DNA of 64,000 nt from Archangium violaceum Cb vi76 (GTDB lineage: Bacteria > Myxococcota > Myxococcia > Myxococcales > Myxococcaceae). Of the stretch, positions 7,372 to 18,111 are shown one piece after another. The stretch covers positions 1 to 64,000 of the forward strand of contig NZ_JPMI01000166.1 in NCBI RefSeq assembly GCF_000733295.1. The letters run 5' to 3'. The notes below the pieces were generated by a model, which was given only the letters and a program-made list of their open reading frames with translations, did not search any database and was not told the origin of the DNA. Each line of letters opens with the position of its first letter. The first letter of the stretch is position 1. A program made the translations under genes and the position numbers.

Positions 7372-9036
7372 ATGCTTCGAAACCTCGTCCTCACGCTGCT
7401 GCTCCTGTTGGCGCCGTCCACCGGGCTCGCGCTCGGCTCCGCTCTCAACGAGGGGTTGGGGGAGCCTCCGGTGGAGGTGGATCGCCGCACCCCGGCGGCC
7501 ACGGTGGCGGGCTTCCTGGAGGCGACGCATGCGCGGGACAGCGCCCGCATGCCGCACTACCTGTGGCTGTCGCACCTGCCCAAGGAGAAGCAGCGGGAGG
7601 CGGGAGAGCGGCTCGCGCTGCGGTTGATGTTCGTGCTGGACCGCACGCTGTGGTTCGACTTCTCGCGCCTCAGCCACGAGCCGCAGGGGGACGCGGCGGA
7701 CGCGCTCCATGACACGCTGGGGCGGGTGGCGCTCGGCCGGGGCGAGCGGGAGATCCGGTTGCGCAAGGTGAGCGGACCGGGGGGCGAGCCCGTCTGGGTC
7801 TTCAGCGAGGACACGGTGCGGGCCATCGACGCGCTCTTCGAGGAGCACGGCTCGCGGTTGCAGGAGTCGCTCCCGGCCTTCCTGCTCATGCGTCCGTTCT
7901 GGGTGCTGGAGGTGTGGCAGTGGCTGGGGCTCGTGCTGGGGGTGGTGGTGGCGGCGGCGGCGAGCCGGCTGCTGGAGAAGCTGGGCCTGCGGGTGGGCGC
8001 GCGTGCCATGCGACTGACGAGCTCCGGCTGGGATGATCAGGTGTTCGCGGCGGGCGAGGGCCCGCTGCGCCTCACCCTGCTGGCGGTGATGGCCGCGCTG
8101 GGCTCGCGGGTGCTGTTGCTGCCCCCGCCGGCGCAGCACGCGGTGGATCTGGCGGCCCGCTCGTTGGCCATCGTGTCGATGGCGTGGTTCATCCTGCGCT
8201 TCCTCAAGCTGTCCGCGCACTTCCTCGAGCAGAAGGTGGTCAGCAACTCCGGCGCGGACGTGGGGCGGGTGAGGGGGCTGCGCACCCAGCTCGTGGTGAT
8301 GCGCCGTATCATCGAGGCGGCCACGTATTTCATCGCCATCTCGCTGCTGCTGTTGCAGTTCGAGGCGGTGCGCAACGTGGGCGTGTCGCTGCTGGCGTCG
8401 GCCGGTCTCGCGGGCCTCGTCATCGGCCTGGCGGCGCAGAAGTCCATCTCCACGCTGCTGGCGGGCATCCAGCTCTCCATCACCCAGCCGGTGCGCATCG
8501 GCGACACCGTGATTGTCGAGAACGAGTGGGGGTGGATCGAGGAAATCACCCTCACCTACGTGGTGGTGAAGGTGTGGGACCTGCGGCGGCTGGTGGTGCC
8601 GATGAGCCACTTCCTCGACAAGCCCTTCCAGAACTGGAGCAAGGTGTCGCCGGAGATTCTCGGCACGGTGGAGCTGTACGCGGACTACAAGACGGACGTG
8701 GCCGCGGTGCGGGTCGAGCTGGTGCGCATCCTCCAGAACGAGGGCCGTGAGCTGTGGGACGGCAAGGCGCAGGGCGTGCAGGTGACGGCGTGCAGCGAGC
8801 GGGCGATGACGCTGCGCGCGCTGGTGAGCGCCGCGGACGCGGGCAAGCAGTGGGATCTGCGCTGTCTGGTGCGCGAGAAGCTCATCGCCTTCCTGCAGCG
8901 CCAGCCGCATGGTGTGCCGATGCTGCGGACCGAGGCCACTCTCACCCCGGATTCGGCCATGCCGCTGGTGGGGCCGCTGCCCGCGGGGAAGCCCGGGGAG
9001 AACGTGGTGGTGCCGCCAGGCAAGCGGGCCGGGTAG
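7372..9036 (+). CDS. MscS-family mechanosensitive ion channel
   Basis: A 554-residue protein: signal peptide (to about residue 22), a ~150-residue periplasmic domain, then five hydrophobic helices between about residues 175 and 370. The last helix carries the small-residue pore pattern 'ASAGLAGLVIGLAAQKSISTLLAG', characteristic of MscS pore helices, followed by the cytoplasmic beta domain 'RIGDTVIVENEWGWIEEITL' and a soluble vestibule. It should release solutes on hypo-osmotic shock. Length exceeds E. coli MscS because of the N-terminal periplasmic domain. The osmoprotectant importer directly downstream (9118) on the same strand supports a role in osmotic balance. Confidence 0.9.
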   Translation: MLRNLVLTLLLLLAPSTGLALGSALNEGLGEPPVEVDRRTPAATVAGFLEATHARDSARMPHYLWLSHLPKEKQREAGERLALRLMFVLDRTLWFDFSRLSHEPQGDAADALHDTLGRVALGRGEREIRLRKVSGPGGEPVWVFSEDTVRAIDALFEEHGSRLQESLPAFLLMRPFWVLEVWQWLGLVLGVVVAAAASRLLEKLGLRVGARAMRLTSSGWDDQVFAAGEGPLRLTLLAVMAALGSRVLLLPPPAQHAVDLAARSLAIVSMAWFILRFLKLSAHFLEQKVVSNSGADVGRVRGLRTQLVVMRRIIEAATYFIAISLLLLQFEAVRNVGVSLLASAGLAGLVIGLAAQKSISTLLAGIQLSITQPVRIGDTVIVENEWGWIEEITLTYVVVKVWDLRRLVVPMSHFLDKPFQNWSKVSPEILGTVELYADYKTDVAAVRVELVRILQNEGRELWDGKAQGVQVTACSERAMTLRALVSAADAGKQWDLRCLVREKLIAFLQRQPHGVPMLRTEATLTPDSAMPLVGPLPAGKPGENVVVPPGKRAG

Positions 9037-9117
9037 CTCCCCGAGGGTTGCCCCGAGCCGCCGCTCCTCGCGGTATGACTCGGGGACCGCCCGCGTACGG
9101 GGTGGGGAGGGCGTTGC

Positions 9118-9861
9118 GTGTTCGAGCTCGAACAGGTGTCCAAGCGATTCGCAGGCACACAGGCGCTGCAGCCGTTGGACCTGCACGTGCCCGAAGGGCG
9201 CACCACCGTCCTGCTCGGCCCGAGTGGCTGTGGCAAGTCCACGCTCCTGCGCTTGATGAACGGGTTGCTCCGGCCCGACACCGGCCGCGTCCTCTTCCGG
9301 GGACAGCCCCTGCGCGACGAGGAGTTGCTCACCGTCCGCCAGCGGATGGGCTACGCGCTCCAGGGCGGTGGCCTCTTCCCTCATCTCACCGCCGAGGGCA
9401 ATGCCACCCTCATGGCCCGCTACCTGAAGTGGTCCTCGGAGCGCGTCCACGCCCGGCTGCGCGAGCTCGTCGAGCTCACCCGGTTTCCGCCGGACGCCCT
9501 CGGCCGCTACCCCGGCCAGCTCTCCGGGGGACAGCGCCAGCGCGTCAGCCTCATGCGTGCGTTGATGCTCGACCCGGATGTGCTCCTGCTCGACGAGCCG
9601 CTCGGCGCGTTGGACCCGATGATCCGCTACGAGTTGCAGGGAGACCTGCGCGACATCTTCTCCCGGCTCGGCAAGACGGTGGTGCTCGTCACCCATGACC
9701 TCGGGGAGGGCGCCTTCCTCGGCGACCAGGTGGTGCTGATGCGCGAGGGACGCATCGTCCAGCAGGGCCCGCTCGCCGAGCTGGAGCGTGCTCCCGCGGA
9801 TCCCTTCGTCACCCGCTTCTTCCAGGCGCAGCGTCTTCCTGTCTCGGGTGGCCACGCATGA
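9118..9861 (+). CDS. ABC importer ATPase, osmoprotectant (OpuBA/OsmV-type)
   Basis: A 247-residue ATPase with Walker A 'GPSGCGKST' (residues 34-42), signature 'LSGGQRQR' (135-142), Walker B 'VLLLDEP' ending at residues 159-161 and H-loop 'VTHD'. It resembles the glycine-betaine/choline/proline family but lacks the C-terminal CBS pair present in long ProV/OpuAA proteins. The GTG start at 9118 begins 'FELEQVSKRF', as expected for the family. Its stop overlaps the start of the fused binding-protein/permease gene (ATGA), so the two are co-translated. Substrate is likely a quaternary-amine osmolyte, though related systems import ergothioneine or other betaines. Confidence 0.88.
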   Translation: MFELEQVSKRFAGTQALQPLDLHVPEGRTTVLLGPSGCGKSTLLRLMNGLLRPDTGRVLFRGQPLRDEELLTVRQRMGYALQGGGLFPHLTAEGNATLMARYLKWSSERVHARLRELVELTRFPPDALGRYPGQLSGGQRQRVSLMRALMLDPDVLLLDEPLGALDPMIRYELQGDLRDIFSRLGKTVVLVTHDLGEGAFLGDQVVLMREGRIVQQGPLAELERAPADPFVTRFFQAQRLPVSGGHA

Positions 9862-11342
9862 GGGCGCTCATCATCGGGGTCTGGCTCGTGCTCGCCGCGT
9901 GCTCCGGTGCGCCTTCGGAGGAGGCTCCCGTGCGCGTGGGCTCCAAGAAGTTCACCGAGTCCGTCATCCTCGGCGACATGGTGACGCAGTTGGCGCGGAG
10001 CACCGGCGCGCGGGCCGAGCACCGGCGCGAGCTCGGTGGCACCCAGGTGCTCTGGCAGGCCCTGCGGCGCGGGGAGATCGACGTCTACCCGGAGTACACG
10101 GGCACCCTGCGTCAGGAGATCTTCGCCGGCCGCGCCCTGCCCGATGACGAGTCCTTGCGCCAGGCGCTCGCCGCCGAGGGCCTGCGCATGAGCGCGCCCC
10201 TGGGTTTCAACGACACCTATGCGCTGGGCATGAAGGAGGCCGAGGCCGAGCGGCTGGGCATCCGGACACTGTCGGACCTGCGCGAGCACCCGGAGCTGCG
10301 CTTCGGTTTCAGCAACGAGTTCATGGACCGTGGCGACGGCTGGCCCGCCCTGCGCGCCCGCTACGCGCTGCCCCAGCGGGACGTGCGGGGGCTCGACCAC
10401 GACCTGGCCTACCGGGGCCTGGAGAGTGGGGCCATCCAGGTGACGGACCTGTACTCCACGGATGCGGAGATCGCGTACTACGGCCTGCGTGTCCTCGAGG
10501 ATGATCTGCGCCACTTCCCCACGTACGACGCGGTGCTGCTCTACCGGGAAGACCTGGGCGGGCGGGCCCCGGAGGTGGTGTCGGCGCTCGGGCGGCTGGA
10601 GGGCCGCATCTCGGAGCCGGAGATGGTGGAGCTCAACGCGCGGGCGAAGCTCCAGCGGGTGCCCGAGCGTCAGGTCGCGGCCGCGTTCCTGGAGCGCGAG
10701 CTGGGGCTCACGGTGACGGTGCGCGGCGACAGCATGGGGGCGAGCCTGTGGCGCCACACGCGCGAGCACCTGTTCCTCGTGGGGCTGTCCCTGCTGGCGG
10801 CCATCGCCGTGGCGGTGCCGCTGGGCGTGCTGGTGGCGCGCCGGCCGAGGCTGGGACAGGGCGTGCTCGCGCTGGCCGGCATCATCCAGACGGTGCCCTC
10901 GCTGGCGCTGCTGGTGTTCATGATTCCGCTGCTCGGCATTGGCGCGCGGCCCGCCATCGTGGCGCTGTTCCTCTACAGCCTGCTGCCCATCCTGCGGAAC
11001 ACCGCGGCCGGGCTCACCGGGATCGCTCCCGAGGTTCGCGAGTCCGCCGAGGCGCTCGGGTTGCCGCCCGGTGCACGGCTGCGGCTGGTGGAGCTGCCCA
11101 TGGCCGCGCCGTCGATCCTCGCGGGCATCCAGACGTCCGCCGTCATCAACGTGGGCACCGCCACGCTGGGGGCCCTCATCGGCGCCGGGGGCTATGGACA
11201 GCCCATCCTCACCGGCATCCGGTTGGATGACACCTCACTCATCCTCCAGGGGGCCGTGCCCGCCGCCGTGCTCGCGTTGCTCGTCAGCGGCCTGTTCGAG
11301 CTCGTCGAGCGGCTCGTGGTGCCCCGGGGGTTGCGGCTTTAA
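9858..11342 (+). CDS. Fused substrate-binding lipoprotein/permease, OpuB-type, SBP first
   Basis: A 494-residue fusion. Residues 1-17 are a lipoprotein signal with lipobox 'LAAC'. Residues ~25-285 form an OpuAC/OpuBC-type binding domain ('VGSKKFTESVILGDMVTQL', 'GEIDVYPEYTGT', 'TDLYSTDAEIAYYGL'). Residues ~295-494 are the permease with five or six helices and the EAA-like loop 'GIAPEVRESAEALGLPPGARL'. In the best known fusions of this group (for example EgtU, OpuABC) the permease comes first and the binding domain last; here the order is reversed. With the upstream ATPase this makes a complete importer from two genes. Substrate is not fixed by sequence; the aromatic-box residues were not mapped. 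Confidence 0.87.
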   Translation: MRALIIGVWLVLAACSGAPSEEAPVRVGSKKFTESVILGDMVTQLARSTGARAEHRRELGGTQVLWQALRRGEIDVYPEYTGTLRQEIFAGRALPDDESLRQALAAEGLRMSAPLGFNDTYALGMKEAEAERLGIRTLSDLREHPELRFGFSNEFMDRGDGWPALRARYALPQRDVRGLDHDLAYRGLESGAIQVTDLYSTDAEIAYYGLRVLEDDLRHFPTYDAVLLYREDLGGRAPEVVSALGRLEGRISEPEMVELNARAKLQRVPERQVAAAFLERELGLTVTVRGDSMGASLWRHTREHLFLVGLSLLAAIAVAVPLGVLVARRPRLGQGVLALAGIIQTVPSLALLVFMIPLLGIGARPAIVALFLYSLLPILRNTAAGLTGIAPEVRESAEALGLPPGARLRLVELPMAAPSILAGIQTSAVINVGTATLGALIGAGGYGQPILTGIRLDDTSLILQGAVPAAVLALLVSGLFELVERLVVPRGLRL

Positions 11343-11355
11343 AACGTGGCTACGA

Positions 11356-11491
11356 CCCCTCGCCCTCCGGGAGAGGGTCAGGGTGAGGGTGCCACGAATC
11401 TCGGGTTGAACCCCCTGTCCACAATGTGGGCCACAGATTGAAGAACAGGGACTGATACCCTCACCCCGTCCCTCTCCCGGGGGGAGAGGGG
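11356..11491. repeat. REPIN-like inverted pair of dispersed GC-rich repeats
   Basis: Two ~35-bp units face each other across a ~65-bp spacer. The left unit (11356-11390) has the core CCCTCCGGGAGAGGG followed by GGTGAGGGT; the right unit (11457-11491) starts ACCCTCACCCCG and has CCCTCTCCCGGGGGGAG. A third copy at 27231-27267 has the same orientation and leading bases (GATACCCTCACCCCG) as the right unit. Paired inverted REP units (REPINs) are mobilised in other bacteria by RAYT transposases; none is in this window. Confidence 0.6.
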
Positions 11492-11525
11492 AAATTGTCA
11501 GCGCAGGTGTCGGACGGCTGCTGCC

Positions 11526-12371
11526 TCAGACGGCGCGCCGGGTCCGCTGCCGCCGGGCCGCCATCACCGCCAGCACCAGCACGAGCAGTGGCACGCCCAG
11601 CACCGCCGGCCACAGCCAGAGCGGAGGCGCCGCCTGCACCACCGCGCGCAACTCCCCTCCCTTGCCCGCCTCGTCCAACAGGTCCACCAGGCTGTACTTC
11701 CACTCCACCGTGTCCTTCTTCTCGTTGAGCGTGCCGTTCGTCTCCGAAACCGTCTGGCCGTGCACCCGGACCACGTAGAAGTGGTTGCCCATCAGCGCCC
11801 GGGCCATCTGCATCCCGAAGTCCTTGGCCGCCCGCTCCGTGGGATCACCCGCCCCGTCCGTGGCACCGGGCGCGTTCTTCGGATCGCCGAAGCGCTGGAC
11901 GAAGACGTACTCGCCGAACCCGCGGCTCTCGATCTGGAAGGTCAGGTCCGCCTTGCCCTTGCCCTGCTTCGCCTGCTTCGCCGTGCTGCTCAGCTCCATC
12001 GCCCGTTTCTGTAGCTCGCCCAGCCGGGTGGCGTCCTTCACCGTCAGGTCGTACACGAGGTGCTGCTGCCCGTTCTCCTCGTACTCCCGGAGCTCGAACT
12101 TCGTCACGTCCGGGTCTTTCTTCAGCTCGGCTTCGGCGGCCCGGGCGTCCGCGCGCATCCCCTCGAGCGGGTCCTTCCCCTGCGTCCGCGCCAGGTCGAG
12201 GAACGACTTCGGCAGGCCCACGTCGAGCACCACGCGTCCCGAGCCATCGGGGAGGATCCAGATCTCCTGGAGCAGATCGAAGCAGCCAGTCAGCGTGAGC
12301 AGCACCAGCGGGGCGAGCAGCCACCGGAGGCGCGGGGAAGGTCGGTCGGTCGGGGAGGTCATGGCACCCAT
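11526..12371 (-). CDS. LppM-like lipoprotein with C-terminal membrane anchor
   Basis: A 281-residue protein from the ATG at 12371 (AGGGGGGCC just upstream; ATG at 12362 or 12389 also possible). A lipobox 'LTGC' ends the signal segment, then 'FDLLQEIWILPDGSGRVVLDVGLP', like the start of LppM-type domains in which a beta-sheet domain is displayed outside the membrane. The C terminus has one hydrophobic helix ('LWLWPAVLGVPLLVLVLAVMAA') followed by a basic tail, so both ends are membrane-attached. The middle contains charged helices. It lies 24 bp downstream of the pyruvate phosphate dikinase stop, so read-through transcription is possible. No enzymatic motif is visible. Confidence 0.6.
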   Translation of the reverse strand: MGAMTSPTDRPSPRLRWLLAPLVLLTLTGCFDLLQEIWILPDGSGRVVLDVGLPKSFLDLARTQGKDPLEGMRADARAAEAELKKDPDVTKFELREYEENGQQHLVYDLTVKDATRLGELQKRAMELSSTAKQAKQGKGKADLTFQIESRGFGEYVFVQRFGDPKNAPGATDGAGDPTERAAKDFGMQMARALMGNHFYVVRVHGQTVSETNGTLNEKKDTVEWKYSLVDLLDEAGKGGELRAVVQAAPPLWLWPAVLGVPLLVLVLAVMAARRQRTRRAV

Positions 12372-12395
12372 GGCCCCCCTATCTATCACCTTGCC

Positions 12396-15227
<2,832 letters not shown>

Positions 15228-15406
15228 CTCCGTGAGAGGGCGTGGAAACCACGCGACGGGAGTCGCAGCACTTGCCGTGCCAGCCGTACTTCAGGGCGAG
15301 CCACTGTCGCCCGGTGCGCAATTCCTGCGGCCCCCGTCCTCCAAACTGGGGGCGCGCCGTCCGAAGGCGCAAGTTCTGCCTGCTCCCTCGGAACCTGGAG
15401 CTCCCA

Positions 15407-16429
15407 CTATTTGCCCTTGGTGTAGTCCCGGCTGGCGATGACGCCCTGCACCTCGGCCAGCGCGCGAGCCCCCGAGGCCGACTCCAGTGCCTTCTCGGCG
15501 ATGGCCTGCACCTGACGCTTGGCCTCGTTCAGCTCCGTCTGCAGCGAGAGGATGGCCTGCGACTGCTTGGCGTTGGTCTCCTTCAGGGAGGCGATCTCCA
15601 TGCTGGCCACGCGCTGCGCCGTCTCGGCGTCCTTCTGTGCCAGCGTGAACTTCATCTCCCAGTCGGACTTCACCTGGTTGCCCGCGATGGCCGCCGCCGC
15701 GCCCGTCTCCCTCTTCAGCACCACCGGGAAGTCCGCCACCTGCTTGCGCAGCTCCTCCAGCTCCTTCTCGCGCAGCTTCAGCGCCTCCTCGCGCACCGCC
15801 CACTCCTTCTCCAGCTTCTCCTTGCGATCCCTCTCGGCCGCGGCCTGCACCCGCATCTGCTCGGCGAAGGCGTCCTGCTCCTTCTTGCGCGAGAGCACGA
15901 TGCCGTAGGTGTACTCCTCCTCGGCCCGCTTGCGCGCCACCTCCATCAAGTCCCGCTCCGTCGCCAGCTCCTGGGCGAACTTCGTGCGCGTGTCGGCGAT
16001 CTCCTTCCGCAGCCGCTCCATCTCCGCCTCCAGCTCCTCCTTCTTCCGGTCGTACTCGGCCACCAGCACGTCGATGGCGCTCGCGGCGATGTCCTGGCCG
16101 TGCAGGGCCGTGAGCTCCTCCGTCTTGAGCTTGATGGCCTCGTCGAGCTGCTGGAGCTCCTCCACCAGCGCCATCACCTGCTCGTTGATGCCGGCCAGCG
16201 TGCGGTTGATGGTGAGGCCCGCCTCGGTGACCTTCTTCACCGCGGACTCCGCCGTGAGGCTGGAGACATCCGTCAGCACGCTCTTGGCGTGGGTGGTGCG
16301 CGCCTCCTGCTCCTTGGCCGAGACCACGGGCTTGTTGCGGTTCTTCCGGGCCAGCTCCTCGAAGGCGGCCTTGGTCTGCTCGGTGGTGCGGTTGCGGGAG
16401 GCCTTACGGGCGGCGGTGCGAGTAGCCAT
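15407..16429 (-). CDS. Long coiled-coil protein, function unknown
   Basis: The ATG at 16429 (CTGGAG upstream) gives 340 residues. After a basic, Ala-rich N terminus ('ATRTAARKASRNRTT') the protein is almost wholly alpha-helical with heptad patterns from about residue 75 to 320, rich in Glu, Lys, Ala and Leu ('RKKEELEAEMERLRKEIADT', 'LRKQVADFPVVLKRET'). No signal peptide or membrane segment. It may be a cytoskeletal or scaffolding protein; such proteins are common in myxobacteria. A start 29 codons upstream is possible but that segment is low in coding character. Not recognised beyond the coiled coil. Confidence 0.72.
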   Translation of the reverse strand: MATRTAARKASRNRTTEQTKAAFEELARKNRNKPVVSAKEQEARTTHAKSVLTDVSSLTAESAVKKVTEAGLTINRTLAGINEQVMALVEELQQLDEAIKLKTEELTALHGQDIAASAIDVLVAEYDRKKEELEAEMERLRKEIADTRTKFAQELATERDLMEVARKRAEEEYTYGIVLSRKKEQDAFAEQMRVQAAAERDRKEKLEKEWAVREEALKLREKELEELRKQVADFPVVLKRETGAAAAIAGNQVKSDWEMKFTLAQKDAETAQRVASMEIASLKETNAKQSQAILSLQTELNEAKRQVQAIAEKALESASGARALAEVQGVIASRDYTKGK

Positions 16430-16533
16430 GTGTGATGCTCCAGGTTGGGTCCGGGTCCTCTCAGGTAGGGCCCGGCCGTGGCGGTGGGAGTGCTCGGCCC
16501 CCTCTCGGGCGGCCATGCGTAGGAAATACCCAA

Positions 16534-16609
16534 TGGGTCTGACATTCCCCGGGCTCCGGCGTGGCTCCGGAAGGGGGTTTCTCGCACCAGACCTGGGATG
16601 TCAGACCCA
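16534..16609. repeat. MITE-like 76-bp inverted-repeat element
   Basis: A perfect 12-bp inverted repeat, TGGGTCTGACAT (16534-16545) and ATGTCAGACCCA (16598-16609), encloses 52 bp that include two copies of GGCTCCGG. It sits in the 248-bp divergent region between the coiled-coil gene and the secreted-protein gene. It could be a miniature inverted-repeat element or an extended cruciform regulatory structure; no target-site duplication was seen. Confidence 0.45.
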
Positions 16610-16677
16610 CCCCTCCACGCAACCTGGCTGGTACGGTATGGCCCGGCCTACGCGTGGGTACGTGGAAGGAGGCTCGG

Positions 16678-17451
16678 ATGCGGCTGTGGACATGGCTGGC
16701 GGTGGGCGCGGTGCTGGTGGCGGGAGCGGGTGTGGCGCGCTCCCGAGCCGTGCTTCGTGAGGAGGTCCGTGTGACGGTGGACGGTGTCACCGAGCGCTGG
16801 CGGCTCGAGTGGCGGACGCCTCCCGGGCTCGCGTGCTTCGAAACGGAGGGCGTCACGTGTCCCTGCGAGGGCTTCGCGCAGGGCGAGCGGGGCGAGTTGG
16901 AGCTCGTGCGCTCGCGTCCGGGCGGGCCCGTGGAGCGGCTCCCGCTCTCACCTTTGTTCGGGCCTCCCGTGCAGGGCGAGGCGCGACCCCTGGCGATGTT
17001 GCGTGGGTGGGCACCCGCCGAGGGGGATGAGGCGCTTGCCCCCGGTGCGCGGCGCCAGGCGCTCCAGCGCCGCGAGCGCGTGCGGGCGATGGTGCTCGGG
17101 GACTACGACCATGATGGGCAGGCGCGCGAGTTCGTGCTGCAGACGCAGGCCCACGGGTGCGGACTGCGGGAGGCGGTGCTCATCGGCGTCGACAGGCGAG
17201 ATGGCCGTGTGCGCGCGCTGGGCACCGCCGAGCATCCCGACACGCCCCTCGTGCTGGAGCCGGAGACCTGGGCGATGCTGCGGGGCTCGGCGCGAATCGA
17301 GTCGGTCGAGACGCCGTGCGGCGACCACGGCAGCGAGCAGGAGCGGGTGCTGCGGGTGCTCGCCGACGGGAAGGGGCTGCACGCCACGAGCGAGCTCTAC
17401 GCGTGCACCGACGCGGGACGCGGCGCCCTGGTCTCGAGCGAGGTGCTCTGA
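16678..17451 (+). CDS. Secreted hypothetical protein with D-x-D-x-D-G motif
   Basis: The ATG at 16678 has AAGGAGG 7 nt upstream and gives 257 residues. An N-terminal signal segment 'WTWLAVGAVLVAGAGVARS' is followed by a globular domain with four or five cysteines. The central motif 'LGDYDHDGQAREFVLQ' resembles a calcium-binding D-x-D-x-D-G loop as in FG-GAP or EF-hand-like blades. No catalytic motif recognised. It is divergent from the coiled-coil gene; the intervening region carries the MITE-like inverted repeat. Confidence 0.65.
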   Translation: MRLWTWLAVGAVLVAGAGVARSRAVLREEVRVTVDGVTERWRLEWRTPPGLACFETEGVTCPCEGFAQGERGELELVRSRPGGPVERLPLSPLFGPPVQGEARPLAMLRGWAPAEGDEALAPGARRQALQRRERVRAMVLGDYDHDGQAREFVLQTQAHGCGLREAVLIGVDRRDGRVRALGTAEHPDTPLVLEPETWAMLRGSARIESVETPCGDHGSEQERVLRVLADGKGLHATSELYACTDAGRGALVSSEVL

Positions 17452-17472
17452 GCCGGGCGCCGCGTTTCTCCT

Positions 17473-17700
17473 TCAGTCCTCGTCCTTGAGCAGGAAGTCG
17501 TTGTTGATGACCTTGAACGACAGCCTGCCGCCGAGCGTGGGCGAGTGCCGCTCGGTGAGAGGGCGCACCACGATGCCCTCCTTGCGGTTGCGCGTGCCCG
17601 TGTAGAAGCCCTGGGCGAGCTTCAGGTAGTGCTCCAGGCCGTGCTCGAACGTCCGCGCGGCCTCGCCCGTGACGACGTGGGCTTGCCCCAGATCGTGGAC
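17473..17700 (-). pseudogene. C-terminal remnant of an RNA-ligase-type nucleotidyltransferase
   Basis: On the minus strand 76 codons are open from 17700 to the stop at 17473-17475. They encode ligase motif IV-like 'KEGIVVRPLTE' and motif V-like 'LSFKVINND', ending 'FLLKDED'. This is the end of the adenylation domain of ATP-dependent RNA/DNA ligases (RNL2-like RNA ligase most likely). The catalytic KxxG lysine, expected ~100-150 residues upstream, is absent because an in-frame stop at 17701-17703 (also the stop of the neighbouring ORF) and unrelated lower-GC sequence follow. There is no start codon, so this is a truncated gene. Identification rests on motifs by eye. Confidence 0.5.
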
Positions 17701-18045
17701 TCAAGCAGAGGTCGCGTTAGTCACGAGGTTCACGCCGATCGACCATGCCGTCTCAATGAGAGCTACGAACATGACCTTCTGTGCGAACACGTTATTGATG
17801 ATCCCCATGGAAACCTCCGGCTGAACGAGAGCAACGGTGATGAGCCCTAACGCCTTCAAGCTGATGAGTGCAAGAATGGCGACGGCGCCAGCCAACCACG
17901 TGAACCACTTGTGACGTGCGACTCCCTCCTCGGGTGACCCCTGCTTCAATCCACGATAGGGGGCTGCCGGTATTATACGCGGCCAATGCACAGAAGCGGA
18001 AAGTCCACGCTCGCTCGGCTGCCTAGCTAAGCAGTAAAGAACCAT
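17701..18045 (-). CDS. Small hypothetical membrane protein, lower GC
   Basis: A 114-residue ORF with an ATG preceded by AGGAG. The N-terminal half is basic and low in complexity; residues ~48-75 ('WFTWLAGAVAILALISLKALGLITVAL') and ~85-110 ('VMFVALIETAWSIGVNLV') are hydrophobic and could form two membrane helices. Base composition is clearly lower in GC than the neighbours and the codon use is less biased, suggesting acquired DNA. It abuts the RNA-ligase remnant exactly at its stop codon, so it may have arrived with the event that truncated that gene. No family recognised; it may not be expressed. Confidence 0.4.
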   Translation of the reverse strand: MVLYCLARQPSERGLSASVHWPRIIPAAPYRGLKQGSPEEGVARHKWFTWLAGAVAILALISLKALGLITVALVQPEVSMGIINNVFAQKVMFVALIETAWSIGVNLVTNATSA

Positions 18046-18111
18046 GCGCTCCTCTGCATAAGGCTCGTGGCGGGGCCGGCGCGCTTCCTGACCGGCCCGC
18101 GCCCAGGGGCT

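Noticed and set aside
7348-9855. Very long open frame antisense to the MscS and ABC genes
   Set aside because: His/Arg/Gln-rich low-complexity translation typical of antisense shadows in high-GC DNA; the opposite strand carries clear families.
15228-15406. Possible terminator or riboswitch between the dikinase and coiled-coil genes
   Set aside because: Several weak GC-rich inverted repeats occur but none has a T-run or a recognisable conserved motif.
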